DNA from: Bacteroidota bacterium
Lineage (GTDB): Bacteria; Bacteroidota; Bacteroidia; Chitinophagales; Saprospiraceae
Length of the DNA: 6,779 nucleotides
NCBI GenBank assembly: GCA_024277695.1
Contig: JAJRUR010000150.1
Location: 1-6,779 of the forward strand
Direction: 5' to 3'
The position numbers and the translations under genes were made by a program. Positions 1 through 5,953 of this stretch are shown one piece after another (the first letter of the stretch is position 1; the number at the start of each line of letters is the position of its first letter). The notes below the pieces were generated by a model. It was not told the DNA's origin. It saw only the letters and a list, made by a program, of their open reading frames with translations, and ran no database searches.

Positions 1-272
1 GACCTCTTCCTTACTAAGTTTAGTGCTTCATTTCGGGCTATGCGGTACAGCCAAGTGTACAGACCTGATTCGCCCGCAAAAGTAGCTATATGCTTATAGA
101 CTTTTACAAATACATTTTGAAGTACATCATCCGTATCATCATGGTTGCCCACTATTCTTCTGATCTGTCCGTATAGTCTATTTTGATATTTGTCCATAAG
201 GCACACCATCCCGCGATTGACGGCACGATCATCTTTGAGCCAGTCTATAATTTGATCGTCTGTTATCTCCAT
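1..272 (-). CDS. ECF-type RNA polymerase sigma factor, N-terminal part (C-terminus beyond window)
   Basis: Reading the minus strand from the ATG at 272 gives an open frame of 90 codons running off the left edge. It begins MEITDDQIIDWLKDD and contains a recognisable sigma-70 region 2: DDTDDVLQNVFVKVYKHIATF at about residues 44-64 corresponds to the core-binding region 2.1-2.2 (family pattern D-x-x-D-x-x-Q-x-x-F), and TWLYRIARNEALNLVRKR at about 73-90 corresponds to regions 2.3-2.4, which melt and read the -10 element. The start so close to region 2, with no region 1, is typical of extracytoplasmic-function sigma factors, which are about 160-200 residues long. Region 4 (-35 binding) must lie outside the window, as would any anti-sigma partner, so the inducing signal is unknown. 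It is transcribed divergently from the acyltransferase gene. No Shine-Dalgarno is visible; a small 4-bp hairpin (277-288) lies just upstream of the start. Confidence 0.9.
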   Translation of the reverse strand, partial: MEITDDQIIDWLKDDRAVNRGMVCLMDKYQNRLYGQIRRIVGNHDDTDDVLQNVFVKVYKHIATFAGESGLYTWLYRIARNEALNLVRKR

Positions 273-342
273 TGTCCGACTTGTGTCGTCTTGTTTTCAT
301 TATCTTTGACTCAGAGATTATAAATAGGTTTAAACGCTTATT

Positions 343-350
343 TACCTTTG
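343..350 (+). promoter_or_regulatory. Possible Bacteroidota -7 promoter element for the acyltransferase gene
   Basis: TACCTTTG matches the Bacteroidota primary-sigma -7 consensus TAnnTTTG at all six fixed positions. I see no convincing TTTG -33 element at the usual 19-21 base spacing. Transcription would begin near 357, leaving about 35 bases of leader before the ATG at 392 but almost none before the ATG at 359. A chance match is possible in AT-rich DNA. Confidence 0.35.
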
Positions 351-391
351 AGTCATTTATGCTACCAAAGGTAGCCAAAATTGCTATAGTT

Positions 392-955
392 ATGTTCAGT
401 ACACTCAGTAGATGGATCATGAAGCTCTTCGGTTGGAAGAATACAGGGCAAAACCCCAAACATCTGGACAAATATATGGTGGTGGTAGTGCCACATACTT
501 CTAATTGGGATTTTCCACTTGGGCTTTTGGCTAGATCTGCCTGGGGACTGGACATCAAGTATGTAGGCAAAAAGGAAATGTTTCGCTGGCCATTCGGCAC
601 TTTGATGAAATGGCTGGGCGGTTATCCGGTCGATCGATCAAAAGCAAGTAACTTCGTGTCAGCAGTAGTCCAAATCATTAAGAAAAAAGAAAAATTTGCG
701 CTTTGTATAGCACCGGAAGGTACTCGAAAAAAAGTCAAAAAACTCAAGCGCGGATTCTATTATATGGCCAAAGGTGCTGACATACCTATAGTTTTGGTCA
801 CTTTTGATTATGCCAAAAAAGAAATCCACTGGGCAGAGCCCTTTATGCCTACAGATGATGAAGACGCCGATATGCGTCTAATCTATGATCATTTTCGCGG
901 TGCAAAAGGTAAGGTTGCAGCTAATAGTTTTGATGCAATTTATAAGCCAAGATGA
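392..955 (+). CDS. Small PlsC-like lysophospholipid/1-acylglycerol-3-phosphate acyltransferase family protein
   Basis: The 187-residue product carries the glycerolipid acyltransferase motifs: HTSNWD at residues 35-40 is the catalytic H-x4-D box, GGYPVDR at 76-82 is a motif II-like segment, and PEGTR at 108-112 is the acceptor-phosphate-binding EGTR motif. Members transfer a fatty acyl chain from acyl-ACP or acyl-CoA to a lysophospholipid or related acceptor at the inner face of the cytoplasmic membrane; the exact acceptor here cannot be read from sequence. The length fits the short Bacteroidota branch of this family better than the roughly 240-residue housekeeping PlsC. The frame is open from a TTG at 272, and ATG codons occur at 359, 392 and 419. 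I prefer 392 because the product then starts MFSTLSRWIMKLFGWK, like family members, and because of the -7-like element at 343. A start at 359 would add an 11-residue hydrophobic extension. The gene is divergent from the sigma factor and separated by 95 bases from the dodecin gene. Confidence 0.85.
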   Translation: MFSTLSRWIMKLFGWKNTGQNPKHLDKYMVVVVPHTSNWDFPLGLLARSAWGLDIKYVGKKEMFRWPFGTLMKWLGGYPVDRSKASNFVSAVVQIIKKKEKFALCIAPEGTRKKVKKLKRGFYYMAKGADIPIVLVTFDYAKKEIHWAEPFMPTDDEDADMRLIYDHFRGAKGKVAANSFDAIYKPR

Positions 956-1050
956 CCTATTTAAAAATTTTTTTTGTACATTTACTTTTTTAAATATCTC
1001 GAATCTGCCTTAGGCAGTTTCTATTAACCAATCAACAAAATTTTATTCTT
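956..1050. other. AT-rich spacer before the dodecin gene, with a 13-base palindrome
   Basis: The spacer is strongly AT-rich. It starts with an A5T run (about 963-975) that could weakly terminate acyltransferase transcription but has no GC stem. CTGCCT-T-AGGCAG at 1005-1017 is a perfect 6-bp inverted repeat with one central base; it could be an operator half-site pair or a short hairpin. A poor promoter match (TTTG at 973-976, TATCTCGA at 995-1002, 18 bases apart) would start transcription just at the palindrome. No Shine-Dalgarno precedes the ATG at 1051. These assignments are inferences from sequence pattern alone. Confidence 0.3.
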
Positions 1051-1260
1051 ATGTCTGTAATGAAAGTTATCGAAATTATGTCCAGTTCTGACAAAAGTTG
1101 GGAGGATGCCACGAGAAAGGCTGTAGCAAAAACCGCCAACAGTGTGAATCACGTACGCTCAGCATTTGTACAGTCTCAAAGTGTAACAGTTAAAGGTGGA
1201 GAAGTCAATGAATATCGCGTAAACCTAAAAATAACATTTGAGGTAAAAGGTGATCACTAA
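1051..1260 (+). CDS. Dodecin family protein
   Basis: This 69-residue protein matches the dodecin family along its whole length: KVIEIMSSSDKSWEDATRKAV (residues 5-25) forms the first strand and the helix, and EVNEYRVNLKITFEV (51-65) forms the last two strands of the single beta-alpha-beta-beta domain. Dodecins assemble into hollow cytoplasmic dodecamers that store or sequester flavins such as riboflavin, FMN or lumichrome. In the characterised archaeal and Thermus proteins a tryptophan in the strand after the helix stacks on the flavin. Aligning by eye, that position here is Ser37 (segment HVRSAFVQSQ, 34-43); the only tryptophan is Trp17, in the helix-start motif. Ligand binding may therefore differ, and flavin storage is not assured. 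The gene probably forms its own unit, with an inverted repeat across its stop codon and a likely terminator about 60 bases downstream. A second in-frame ATG at 1060 is a less likely start. Confidence 0.9.
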   Translation: MSVMKVIEIMSSSDKSWEDATRKAVAKTANSVNHVRSAFVQSQSVTVKGGEVNEYRVNLKITFEVKGDH

Positions 1261-1273
1261 AATTTTTTAGTGA
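1254..1273 (+). repeat. Perfect inverted repeat overlapping the dodecin stop codon
   Basis: TCACTAAAA at 1254-1262 and TTTTAGTGA at 1265-1273 are exact reverse complements separated by two bases, with the TAA stop at 1258-1260 inside the left arm. In RNA this gives an 8-9 bp stem-loop at the 3' end of the message. It is not followed by a T-tract, so it is not a canonical intrinsic terminator. It may protect the 3' end from exonucleases or have no role. Confidence 0.6.
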
Positions 1274-1319
1274 GACAGCCTTGTTTGTGTAGATTATATG
1301 CTGCATAATCAAGCTATTG

Positions 1320-1352
1320 ACCTTTCTTCTTTTTCAGGGGAAAGGTTTTTTT
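1320..1352 (+). terminator. Probable rho-independent terminator of the dodecin gene
   Basis: ACCTTTC at 1320-1326 pairs with GAAAGGT at 1340-1346 around a 13-base loop, and the right arm runs into seven consecutive T residues at 1346-1352. The stem is short and the loop large, but position and T-tract fit the end of the dodecin transcription unit. Confidence 0.5.
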
Positions 1353-1468
1353 GTCTTGAGTGTGAAAAAAATAGAGGGTTGTGGATCGTGCGATAGGATG
1401 GAAGTGATGGCGATGCCGGCCAACGCTGAACCCAAAATCAACAGGAGGTACTTTGGTGATGTCAGCAT
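1334..1468 (-). CDS. Possible small hydrophobic protein (44 residues, doubtful)
   Basis: From an ATG at 1468 on the minus strand a frame of 44 codons ends at a TGA at 1334-1336. It begins MLTSPKY, continues with a hydrophobic stretch LLLILGSALAGIAITSIL at about residues 8-25, and ends in a basic tail (TLKTKKPFP). The pattern is that of a single membrane-spanning segment or an uncleaved signal anchor. The codons have a coding-like G+C level, higher than the flanking spacer. Against it: it is short, has no recognisable family, no Shine-Dalgarno or clear promoter, and overlaps the terminator hairpin of the opposite strand. A longer overlapping minus-strand frame (1314-1661) has no hydrophobic or family signal and looks spurious. 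It may also be a remnant of a lost gene. I do not recognise it. Confidence 0.2.
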   Translation of the reverse strand: MLTSPKYLLLILGSALAGIAITSILSHDPQPSIFFTLKTKKPFP

Positions 1469-1580
1469 CTAGAAGTAGTATCAGATGAGCTAACATACAA
1501 AATCTGTAGCTTTTTACGCCTCTATATATGCTCGATTGCTGACGATTTGTATATTTTCGAGCTTTGAAACCTTCAAGTAT

Positions 1581-3263
1581 ATGCAGAACAATATTATCAT
1601 AGAGTGCGTACCCAATTTCAGCGAGGGAAGAGATCAGGGCATCATTCGCCGGATCACTCAATCCATAGAGAGCATTTCTGATGTTCAGTTACTCGATGTA
1701 GATCCGGGCAAAGCCACCAATAGAACAGTAGTTACTTTTGTAGGACCGCCGGAACAGGTGATCGAAGCTGCTTTTCAATCCATCAAAACAGCAGCATCAC
1801 TGATCGATATGCGCCAACATCTAGGTGAACATCCTCGTATGGGTGCTACCGATGTATGTCCCCTCATCCCGATAGCCGGTATTAGTCTAGAAGAAACTGC
1901 CCGATATGCCCATAAACTAGCCAAGCGAGTCGGTGAAGAACTCCATATACCGGTCTATATGTACGAAGCTGCCGCTACTACCCCAATACGTCAAAACCTT
2001 GCTACTATTCGTGCCGGAGAATATGAAGGTCTCGAAGATAAACTCCAAGACCCTGAATGGATACCTGACTTTGGACCTGCAGTTTTTAATCCAAAATCAG
2101 GAGCTACTGTGATCGGTGCACGTGACTTCTTAGTCGCTTACAATGTCAATCTAAATACAAGCTCTACACGCCGAGCCAATGCCATCGCATTTGATGTGCG
2201 AGAAAAAGGCCGCCTAAAAACCAAAAACGGCAAAGCACTCCGAGATGCACAAGGACAAGCTATCCGCATACCCGGAAAGTGTAAGTCGGTCAAAGGCATC
2301 GGTTGGTACATCGAAGAATATGGCATCGCTCAGATATCCATGAACCTGACCAAACTCTCCGATACAAGTCTCCACGAAGCCTACGAAGCTTGTTGGGAAA
2401 GCGCCAATCGAAGAGGGGTTCGTGTCACAGGGTCTGAGCTCATAGGACTGGTACCCAAAAAAGTGATGCTCGATGCCGGTAGATATTATCTCAAACTCCA
2501 AAAAAGATCGCTAGGTATCCCCGAACGCCAAATCATTGACATCGCTATAAAATCTCTCGGACTTGATCATCTCAAACCCTTTGATCCCGACAAGAAAATC
2601 ATTGAATATGTCATGGCAGACCGATCTGACCAAGTCTTGATCAATATGAGCCTGTCGGACTTCATAGATACGACTGCTTCCGAACAACCCGCTCCGGGTG
2701 GTGGGTCAGTATCTGCTGCTGTTGCCGCAATGGGGGTTGCACTCGCCGCTATGGTCGCCAACCTCAGCGCACACAAAAGAGGATGGGATAGCCAATGGGA
2801 AAGTTTCTCGGATTGGGCAGTCAAAGCCGACTCCCTCAAATCAGATCTCGTCAGCCTTATCGACCGCGACACAATGGCTTTTAACGCTATTATCGATGCC
2901 ATTCGACTACCCAAAAATACTACAGAAGAGCAAAAAATCAGAGAAAAAGCCATTCAAGATGCTACTAAAAATGCTATTCTCGTCCCTTTCGAAATTTTAC
3001 AAAAATCCGTCCGGTCTTTTGAAGTCATCAAAGAAATGGTACGCATAGGCAATCCAAACTCTATCACAGATGCCGGAGTAGGAGCATTGTGTGCTCGTGC
3101 CGCTGCTCATGGGGCCTTCTTCAATGTACAGGTCAATGCTCTGGACTTAAAAGATGAAAATTTCAAAAACGATATGTTAGCCAAAGGTCAGAAACTGATC
3201 GATCAAGCAGACAAACTGGAAAAAGAAATCACATCGCTTGTCCAAAAACAAATCAACAAATAA
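1581..3263 (+). CDS. ftcD: Bifunctional glutamate formimidoyltransferase / formimidoyltetrahydrofolate cyclodeaminase
   Basis: This 560-residue cytoplasmic enzyme should catalyse the last two steps of the formimino-transfer branch of histidine degradation: moving the formimino group from N-formimino-L-glutamate to tetrahydrofolate, giving glutamate, and then cyclising it to 5,10-methenyl-THF with release of ammonia. The N-terminal transferase domain (about 1-180) shows IECVPNFSEGR (7-17), NRTVVTF (47-53) and GEHPRMGATDVCP (82-94); His84 matches the catalytic His82 of mammalian FTCD. The second transferase subdomain covers about 181-320 and includes GIGWYIEEYGIAQISMNLT. After a linker, the cyclodeaminase domain starts near 358 with LSDFIDTTASEQPAPGGGS, whose PAPGGGS is a family hallmark, and runs almost to the end. 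Length and order match mammalian FTCD (541 residues) and Bacteroidota fusions. The start at 1581 is chosen because MQNNIIIECVPNFSEGR aligns with family N-termini; the frame is also open from 1536. No hutH, hutU or hutI is adjacent. Confidence 0.95.
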   Translation: MQNNIIIECVPNFSEGRDQGIIRRITQSIESISDVQLLDVDPGKATNRTVVTFVGPPEQVIEAAFQSIKTAASLIDMRQHLGEHPRMGATDVCPLIPIAGISLEETARYAHKLAKRVGEELHIPVYMYEAAATTPIRQNLATIRAGEYEGLEDKLQDPEWIPDFGPAVFNPKSGATVIGARDFLVAYNVNLNTSSTRRANAIAFDVREKGRLKTKNGKALRDAQGQAIRIPGKCKSVKGIGWYIEEYGIAQISMNLTKLSDTSLHEAYEACWESANRRGVRVTGSELIGLVPKKVMLDAGRYYLKLQKRSLGIPERQIIDIAIKSLGLDHLKPFDPDKKIIEYVMADRSDQVLINMSLSDFIDTTASEQPAPGGGSVSAAVAAMGVALAAMVANLSAHKRGWDSQWESFSDWAVKADSLKSDLVSLIDRDTMAFNAIIDAIRLPKNTTEEQKIREKAIQDATKNAILVPFEILQKSVRSFEVIKEMVRIGNPNSITDAGVGALCARAAAHGAFFNVQVNALDLKDENFKNDMLAKGQKLIDQADKLEKEITSLVQKQINK

Positions 3264-3299
3264 TACAAAGAACTCCTGATGATTGCTGTCCTTATTTAG

Positions 3300-3400
3300 G
3301 TCTATACACCACTCGGGGCTTCACCAAATCCACTCTCCTGAGGTTGTACTAACCTTCGCTATGTCAGGTATAGCAAGGGATGCGGGTGCTTATAACACTA
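3300..3400. repeat. Structured intergenic stretch, possible dispersed repeat
   Basis: This part of the ftcD-katG spacer is richer in G+C than the other spacers and contains two adjacent short inverted repeats: AGGTT-gtact-AACCT at about 3341-3355 and GCTAT-gtcaggt-ATAGC at 3358-3374, followed by AAGGGATGCGGGTGCTT at 3375-3391. Short frames cross it on the plus strand (3283-3492 and 3380-3586) but show no family signature. I infer a non-coding element, possibly an intergenic repeat. The repeat status cannot be shown from one copy. Confidence 0.3.
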
Positions 3401-3435
3401 AAAAAAAGAGGCCATTCTTTAAAAATGACCTCTTT
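3400..3435 (-). terminator. Intrinsic terminator of katG, possibly bidirectional
   Basis: AAAGAGG at 3405-3411 pairs with CCTCTTT at 3429-3435, and CATT at 3413-3416 pairs with AATG at 3424-3427 across one C·A mismatch, leaving a 7-base loop. On the minus strand the hairpin ends in an uninterrupted run of eight T residues (3407-3400), about 75 bases after the katG stop: a canonical rho-independent terminator. On the plus strand it is followed only by CTTTATCAT, so it could stop ftcD transcription less efficiently. Confidence 0.8.
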
Positions 3436-3510
3436 ATCATATGCACTTGCCCTAATAGGCTTTTATTACGCCTCAGATCGGATATTGACTAGACGATTTG
3501 CTCCAATTGT

Positions 3511-5721
3511 TCATTTAAGATCAAATCGGTCGAGTTGCATCACTTTGGACCATGCTGCCACAAAATCTCGAACAAATTTTTCTTGATTATCCGATTGGGC
3601 ATATACTTCACTGATAGCGCGCAGTTGAGAATTGGATCCGAAGACGAGGTCAACGCGCGTACCCATCCATTGGAGTTGGCCTGTAGCTCGATTACGACCT
3701 TCAAAGAGTTGCCTTTGGTCAGAGACCGGAGTCCATTGCGTACTCATATCGAGCAAGTTGACAAAAAAATCATTGCTGAGGGTTTCGGATTTGTCGGTAA
3801 AGACTCCTTTGTCTGATTGATCATAATTGGCTTTTAGTACTCTCAGCCCACCAATCAATACAGTCATTTCTGGTGGAGAAAGCGTGAGGAGTTGTGCTTT
3901 ATCGACCAAAAGTTCTTCAGCGGATACAGTATATGTTGATGACTTGAGGTAATTGCGAAAACCATCAGCAGCGGGCTCGAGTACGGAGAAGGACTCGGTG
4001 TCTGTTTGTTCTTGTGTGGCATCAGTACGCCCCGGTACGAATGGTACTTCTATAGGATATCCTGCATTCTTAGCAGCTAACTCTATGGCGGTATTGCCTG
4101 CAAGAACGATTAGATCAGCAAGCGAAACTTTTTTTGCATCCGTTGCGGAAGCATTGAATTGTTCTTGGATTTTGGATAGGGTATCCAGTACGCTTGTGAT
4201 ACCTGAAGCAGTATTGACCTCCCAGTTTTTTTGAGGCTCCAAGCGTATGCGAGCTCCGTTGGCACCTCCACGCTTGTCCGAGTCTCGATAAGTAGATGCA
4301 GAAGCCCAAGCGGTAGTAACCAGTTGAGCTACGGAGAGTCCGGAGTTGCGTATTTGTGTTTTGAGCTGAGCGATATCAGAAGCGTCGATGAGCTGATGAT
4401 CTAGGGCAGGGACAGGGTCTTGCCAAATGAGATCTTCTTCGGGTACTTCCGGTCCGAGGTAGCGAGACTTTGGACCCATGTCACGATGGGTCAGCTTAAA
4501 CCAAGCTCTAGCAAATGCGTCGGCAAAAGCATCGGGATTTTCTAAAAATCTCTTAGAGATGGGACCATATATCGGGTCCATACGTAGCGCCAAGTCCGTA
4601 GTAAACATAATAGGTGCATGGCGTTTATTGGGGTCATGGGCATCGATGACAAGATCTTGAGCTGCCGGATCTGTAGGTATCCATTGCCAAGCACCTGCAG
4701 GGCTTTTTATGAGATCCCAGTCATACTTATAGAGGGTCTCCAAAAAGCTGTTGTCCCATTTGGTCGGGCTGGGTGTCCAAGCACCCTCCAGGCCACTTGT
4801 GATAGTATCCGCAGCTTTTCCGGATTTGTAGTTGCTTTTCCATCCAAATCCTTGCTCTTCCAGACAAGCACCTTCGGGATCAGCTTCGAGTAGGTCGGCA
4901 TCACCGGCACCATGCGCTTTTCCAAAAGTATGTCCGCCGGCTATGAGAGCTACGGTCTCCTCATCATTCATGGCCATACGGGCAAAGGTCTCTCGGATAT
5001 CTTTGGCTGCAGCCAATACACTGGGTTGTCCGTCCGGACCTTCAGGATTGACATAAATCAGTCCCATCTGAACGGCTGCTAGTGGATTGTCCAAGTCACG
5101 CTCACCCGAATATCTCTTTTCGTCAAGCCACTCGGACTCCGCCCCCCAATATACGTCTTCTTCAGGATGCCAAATGTCTTGTCGTCCACCACCAAACCCG
5201 AATGTTTTGAACCCCATAGACTCTAAGGCACAGTTTCCTGCCAGAATCATGAGGTCAGCCCAGGAGATTCGGTTGCCATATTTTTGCTTGATCGGCCAGA
5301 GAAGTCTCCGCGCCTTGTCGAGATTGACATTGTCCGGCCAGCTGTTGATGGGAGCAAATCGCTGATTGCCCGTTCCGGCACCTCCACGACCGTCACCGAT
5401 GCGATAAGTACCTGCAACGTGCCAAGCCATCCTTATAAAAAGTGGACCGTAGTGTCCGTAGTCTGCCGGCCACCAGTCCTGTGATGTAGTCATCACATCA
5501 TAAATATCTTGCTTGAGAGCTTCGTAATCGAGTTCTTTGAATGCTGATGCATAGTCAAAGTCCGGATCCATCGGGTCTGACTTCGTATCGTGCTGTCGCA
5601 AAATCTGTAAGTTGAGCATATTGGGCCACCAATCACTCAGTGTAGGGCCTCGCCTGCCTGTTGGTTTAGTTCCGTGTCCCATGGGGCACTTCCCTTCGCT
5701 ATGACCATTGTTGTTGTCCAT
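3511..5721 (-). CDS. katG: Catalase-peroxidase KatG
   Basis: The complete 736-residue protein is a class I heme peroxidase that breaks down hydrogen peroxide by catalase and peroxidase reactions in the cytoplasm; it has no signal peptide. In the N-terminal heme domain, RMAWH at 97-101 supplies distal Arg97, Trp100 and His101. GGHTFGKAHG at 262-271 supplies the proximal heme ligand His264, with Trp315 and Asp376 as its hydrogen-bonding partners. The Met-Tyr-Trp cross-link needed for catalase activity is conserved as Trp100, Tyr223 (in IYVNPEGP) and Met249 (in RMAMND). The mobile Arg of the catalase switch is Arg413 (HRDMGP). Residues from about 430 form the heme-free C-terminal duplicated domain, with the paired motifs LVTTAWASASTYR (468-480) and LIVLAGNTA. 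Length is typical of the family. The ATG at 5721 gives the usual N-terminus with KCPMGHG. It appears to be a single-gene unit with its own -7-like element and terminator. No oxyR, perR or ferritin gene is adjacent. Confidence 0.98.
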   Translation of the reverse strand: MDNNNGHSEGKCPMGHGTKPTGRRGPTLSDWWPNMLNLQILRQHDTKSDPMDPDFDYASAFKELDYEALKQDIYDVMTTSQDWWPADYGHYGPLFIRMAWHVAGTYRIGDGRGGAGTGNQRFAPINSWPDNVNLDKARRLLWPIKQKYGNRISWADLMILAGNCALESMGFKTFGFGGGRQDIWHPEEDVYWGAESEWLDEKRYSGERDLDNPLAAVQMGLIYVNPEGPDGQPSVLAAAKDIRETFARMAMNDEETVALIAGGHTFGKAHGAGDADLLEADPEGACLEEQGFGWKSNYKSGKAADTITSGLEGAWTPSPTKWDNSFLETLYKYDWDLIKSPAGAWQWIPTDPAAQDLVIDAHDPNKRHAPIMFTTDLALRMDPIYGPISKRFLENPDAFADAFARAWFKLTHRDMGPKSRYLGPEVPEEDLIWQDPVPALDHQLIDASDIAQLKTQIRNSGLSVAQLVTTAWASASTYRDSDKRGGANGARIRLEPQKNWEVNTASGITSVLDTLSKIQEQFNASATDAKKVSLADLIVLAGNTAIELAAKNAGYPIEVPFVPGRTDATQEQTDTESFSVLEPAADGFRNYLKSSTYTVSAEELLVDKAQLLTLSPPEMTVLIGGLRVLKANYDQSDKGVFTDKSETLSNDFFVNLLDMSTQWTPVSDQRQLFEGRNRATGQLQWMGTRVDLVFGSNSQLRAISEVYAQSDNQEKFVRDFVAAWSKVMQLDRFDLK

Positions 5722-5953
5722 AATTCAATTGATTTTTAGGTGAATAAAAATAATGACAAAACTAGCGAAAAAAAGCCTATTTATGTATAAATATAAGTTA
5801 TATCTACTTAGTTGTTATAAGTATTGTTTATATAGTAAATTGTATTGGACTCTTGCCACACTACTGATAGCAGAACCAACTCGTAGCTATATGCTATTTG
5901 GTATATAGGCGCATTGTTTTTTGTGATGCTATATCGGCGGGCTAGTTGATTTT
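5722..5953. other. AT-rich spacer between ftsK and katG
   Basis: This 232-base spacer holds the probable katG promoter at its left end. Elsewhere it has only weak structure, such as TAGC-tatat-GCTA at 5884-5896, with no T-tract that would make a convincing ftsK terminator. No reading frame of coding quality, RNA gene or obvious peroxide-regulator operator is visible. Confidence 0.5.
5757..5764 (-). promoter_or_regulatory. Probable -7 promoter element of katG
   Basis: On the minus strand, TAGTTTTG matches the Bacteroidota -7 consensus TAnnTTTG at all six fixed positions. Transcription would start near 5750, giving a leader of about 28 bases, A/T-rich and without Shine-Dalgarno, as is common in this phylum. 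No clear TTTG -33 element is seen at 19-21 bases upstream, which may mean that an activator or alternative sigma factor assists. Confidence 0.45.

Larger units (their letters stand above)
1261..1580. other. Spacer of 320 bases between dodecin and ftcD without a firm gene
   Basis: The first 100 bases hold the inverted repeat and a likely terminator. From about 1380 to 1520 the composition is richer in G+C than the other spacers of the window and resembles coding DNA, but no frame gives a recognisable protein. The best candidate is a 44-residue hydrophobic frame on the minus strand (1334-1468). Near the right end, TATATTTT at 1550-1557 matches five of six fixed positions of the -7 element TAnnTTTG and would start transcription about 17 bases before the ftcD ATG at 1581. 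No -33 partner is evident. Confidence 0.4.

Noticed and set aside
272..391. Extension of the acyltransferase to the TTG at 272 (227 residues)
   Set aside because: It would start opposite the sigma-factor ATG, cross the -7-like element and add a segment unlike family N-termini.
1298..1396. A 32-codon plus-strand frame starting at the ATG at 1298
   Set aside because: It runs through the terminator hairpin and T-tract and lacks any recognisable signal.
1314..1661. A 115-codon minus-strand frame across the dodecin-ftcD spacer
   Set aside because: It overlaps the start of ftcD and the terminator, ends in a low-complexity lysine run encoded by the terminator, and shows no family signature.
3283..3586. 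Short plus-strand frames (69 and 68 codons) in the ftcD-katG spacer
   Set aside because: They run through the katG terminator hairpin or into katG itself and have no domain signature; explained better as non-coding.
4115..4925. Several frames of 60-90 codons inside katG on both strands
   Set aside because: They lie within a fully conserved katG and are shadows of it.
5884..5896. TAGC-tatat-GCTA hairpin as an ftsK terminator
   Set aside because: A four-base AT-rich stem without a following T-tract is expected by chance in this spacer.
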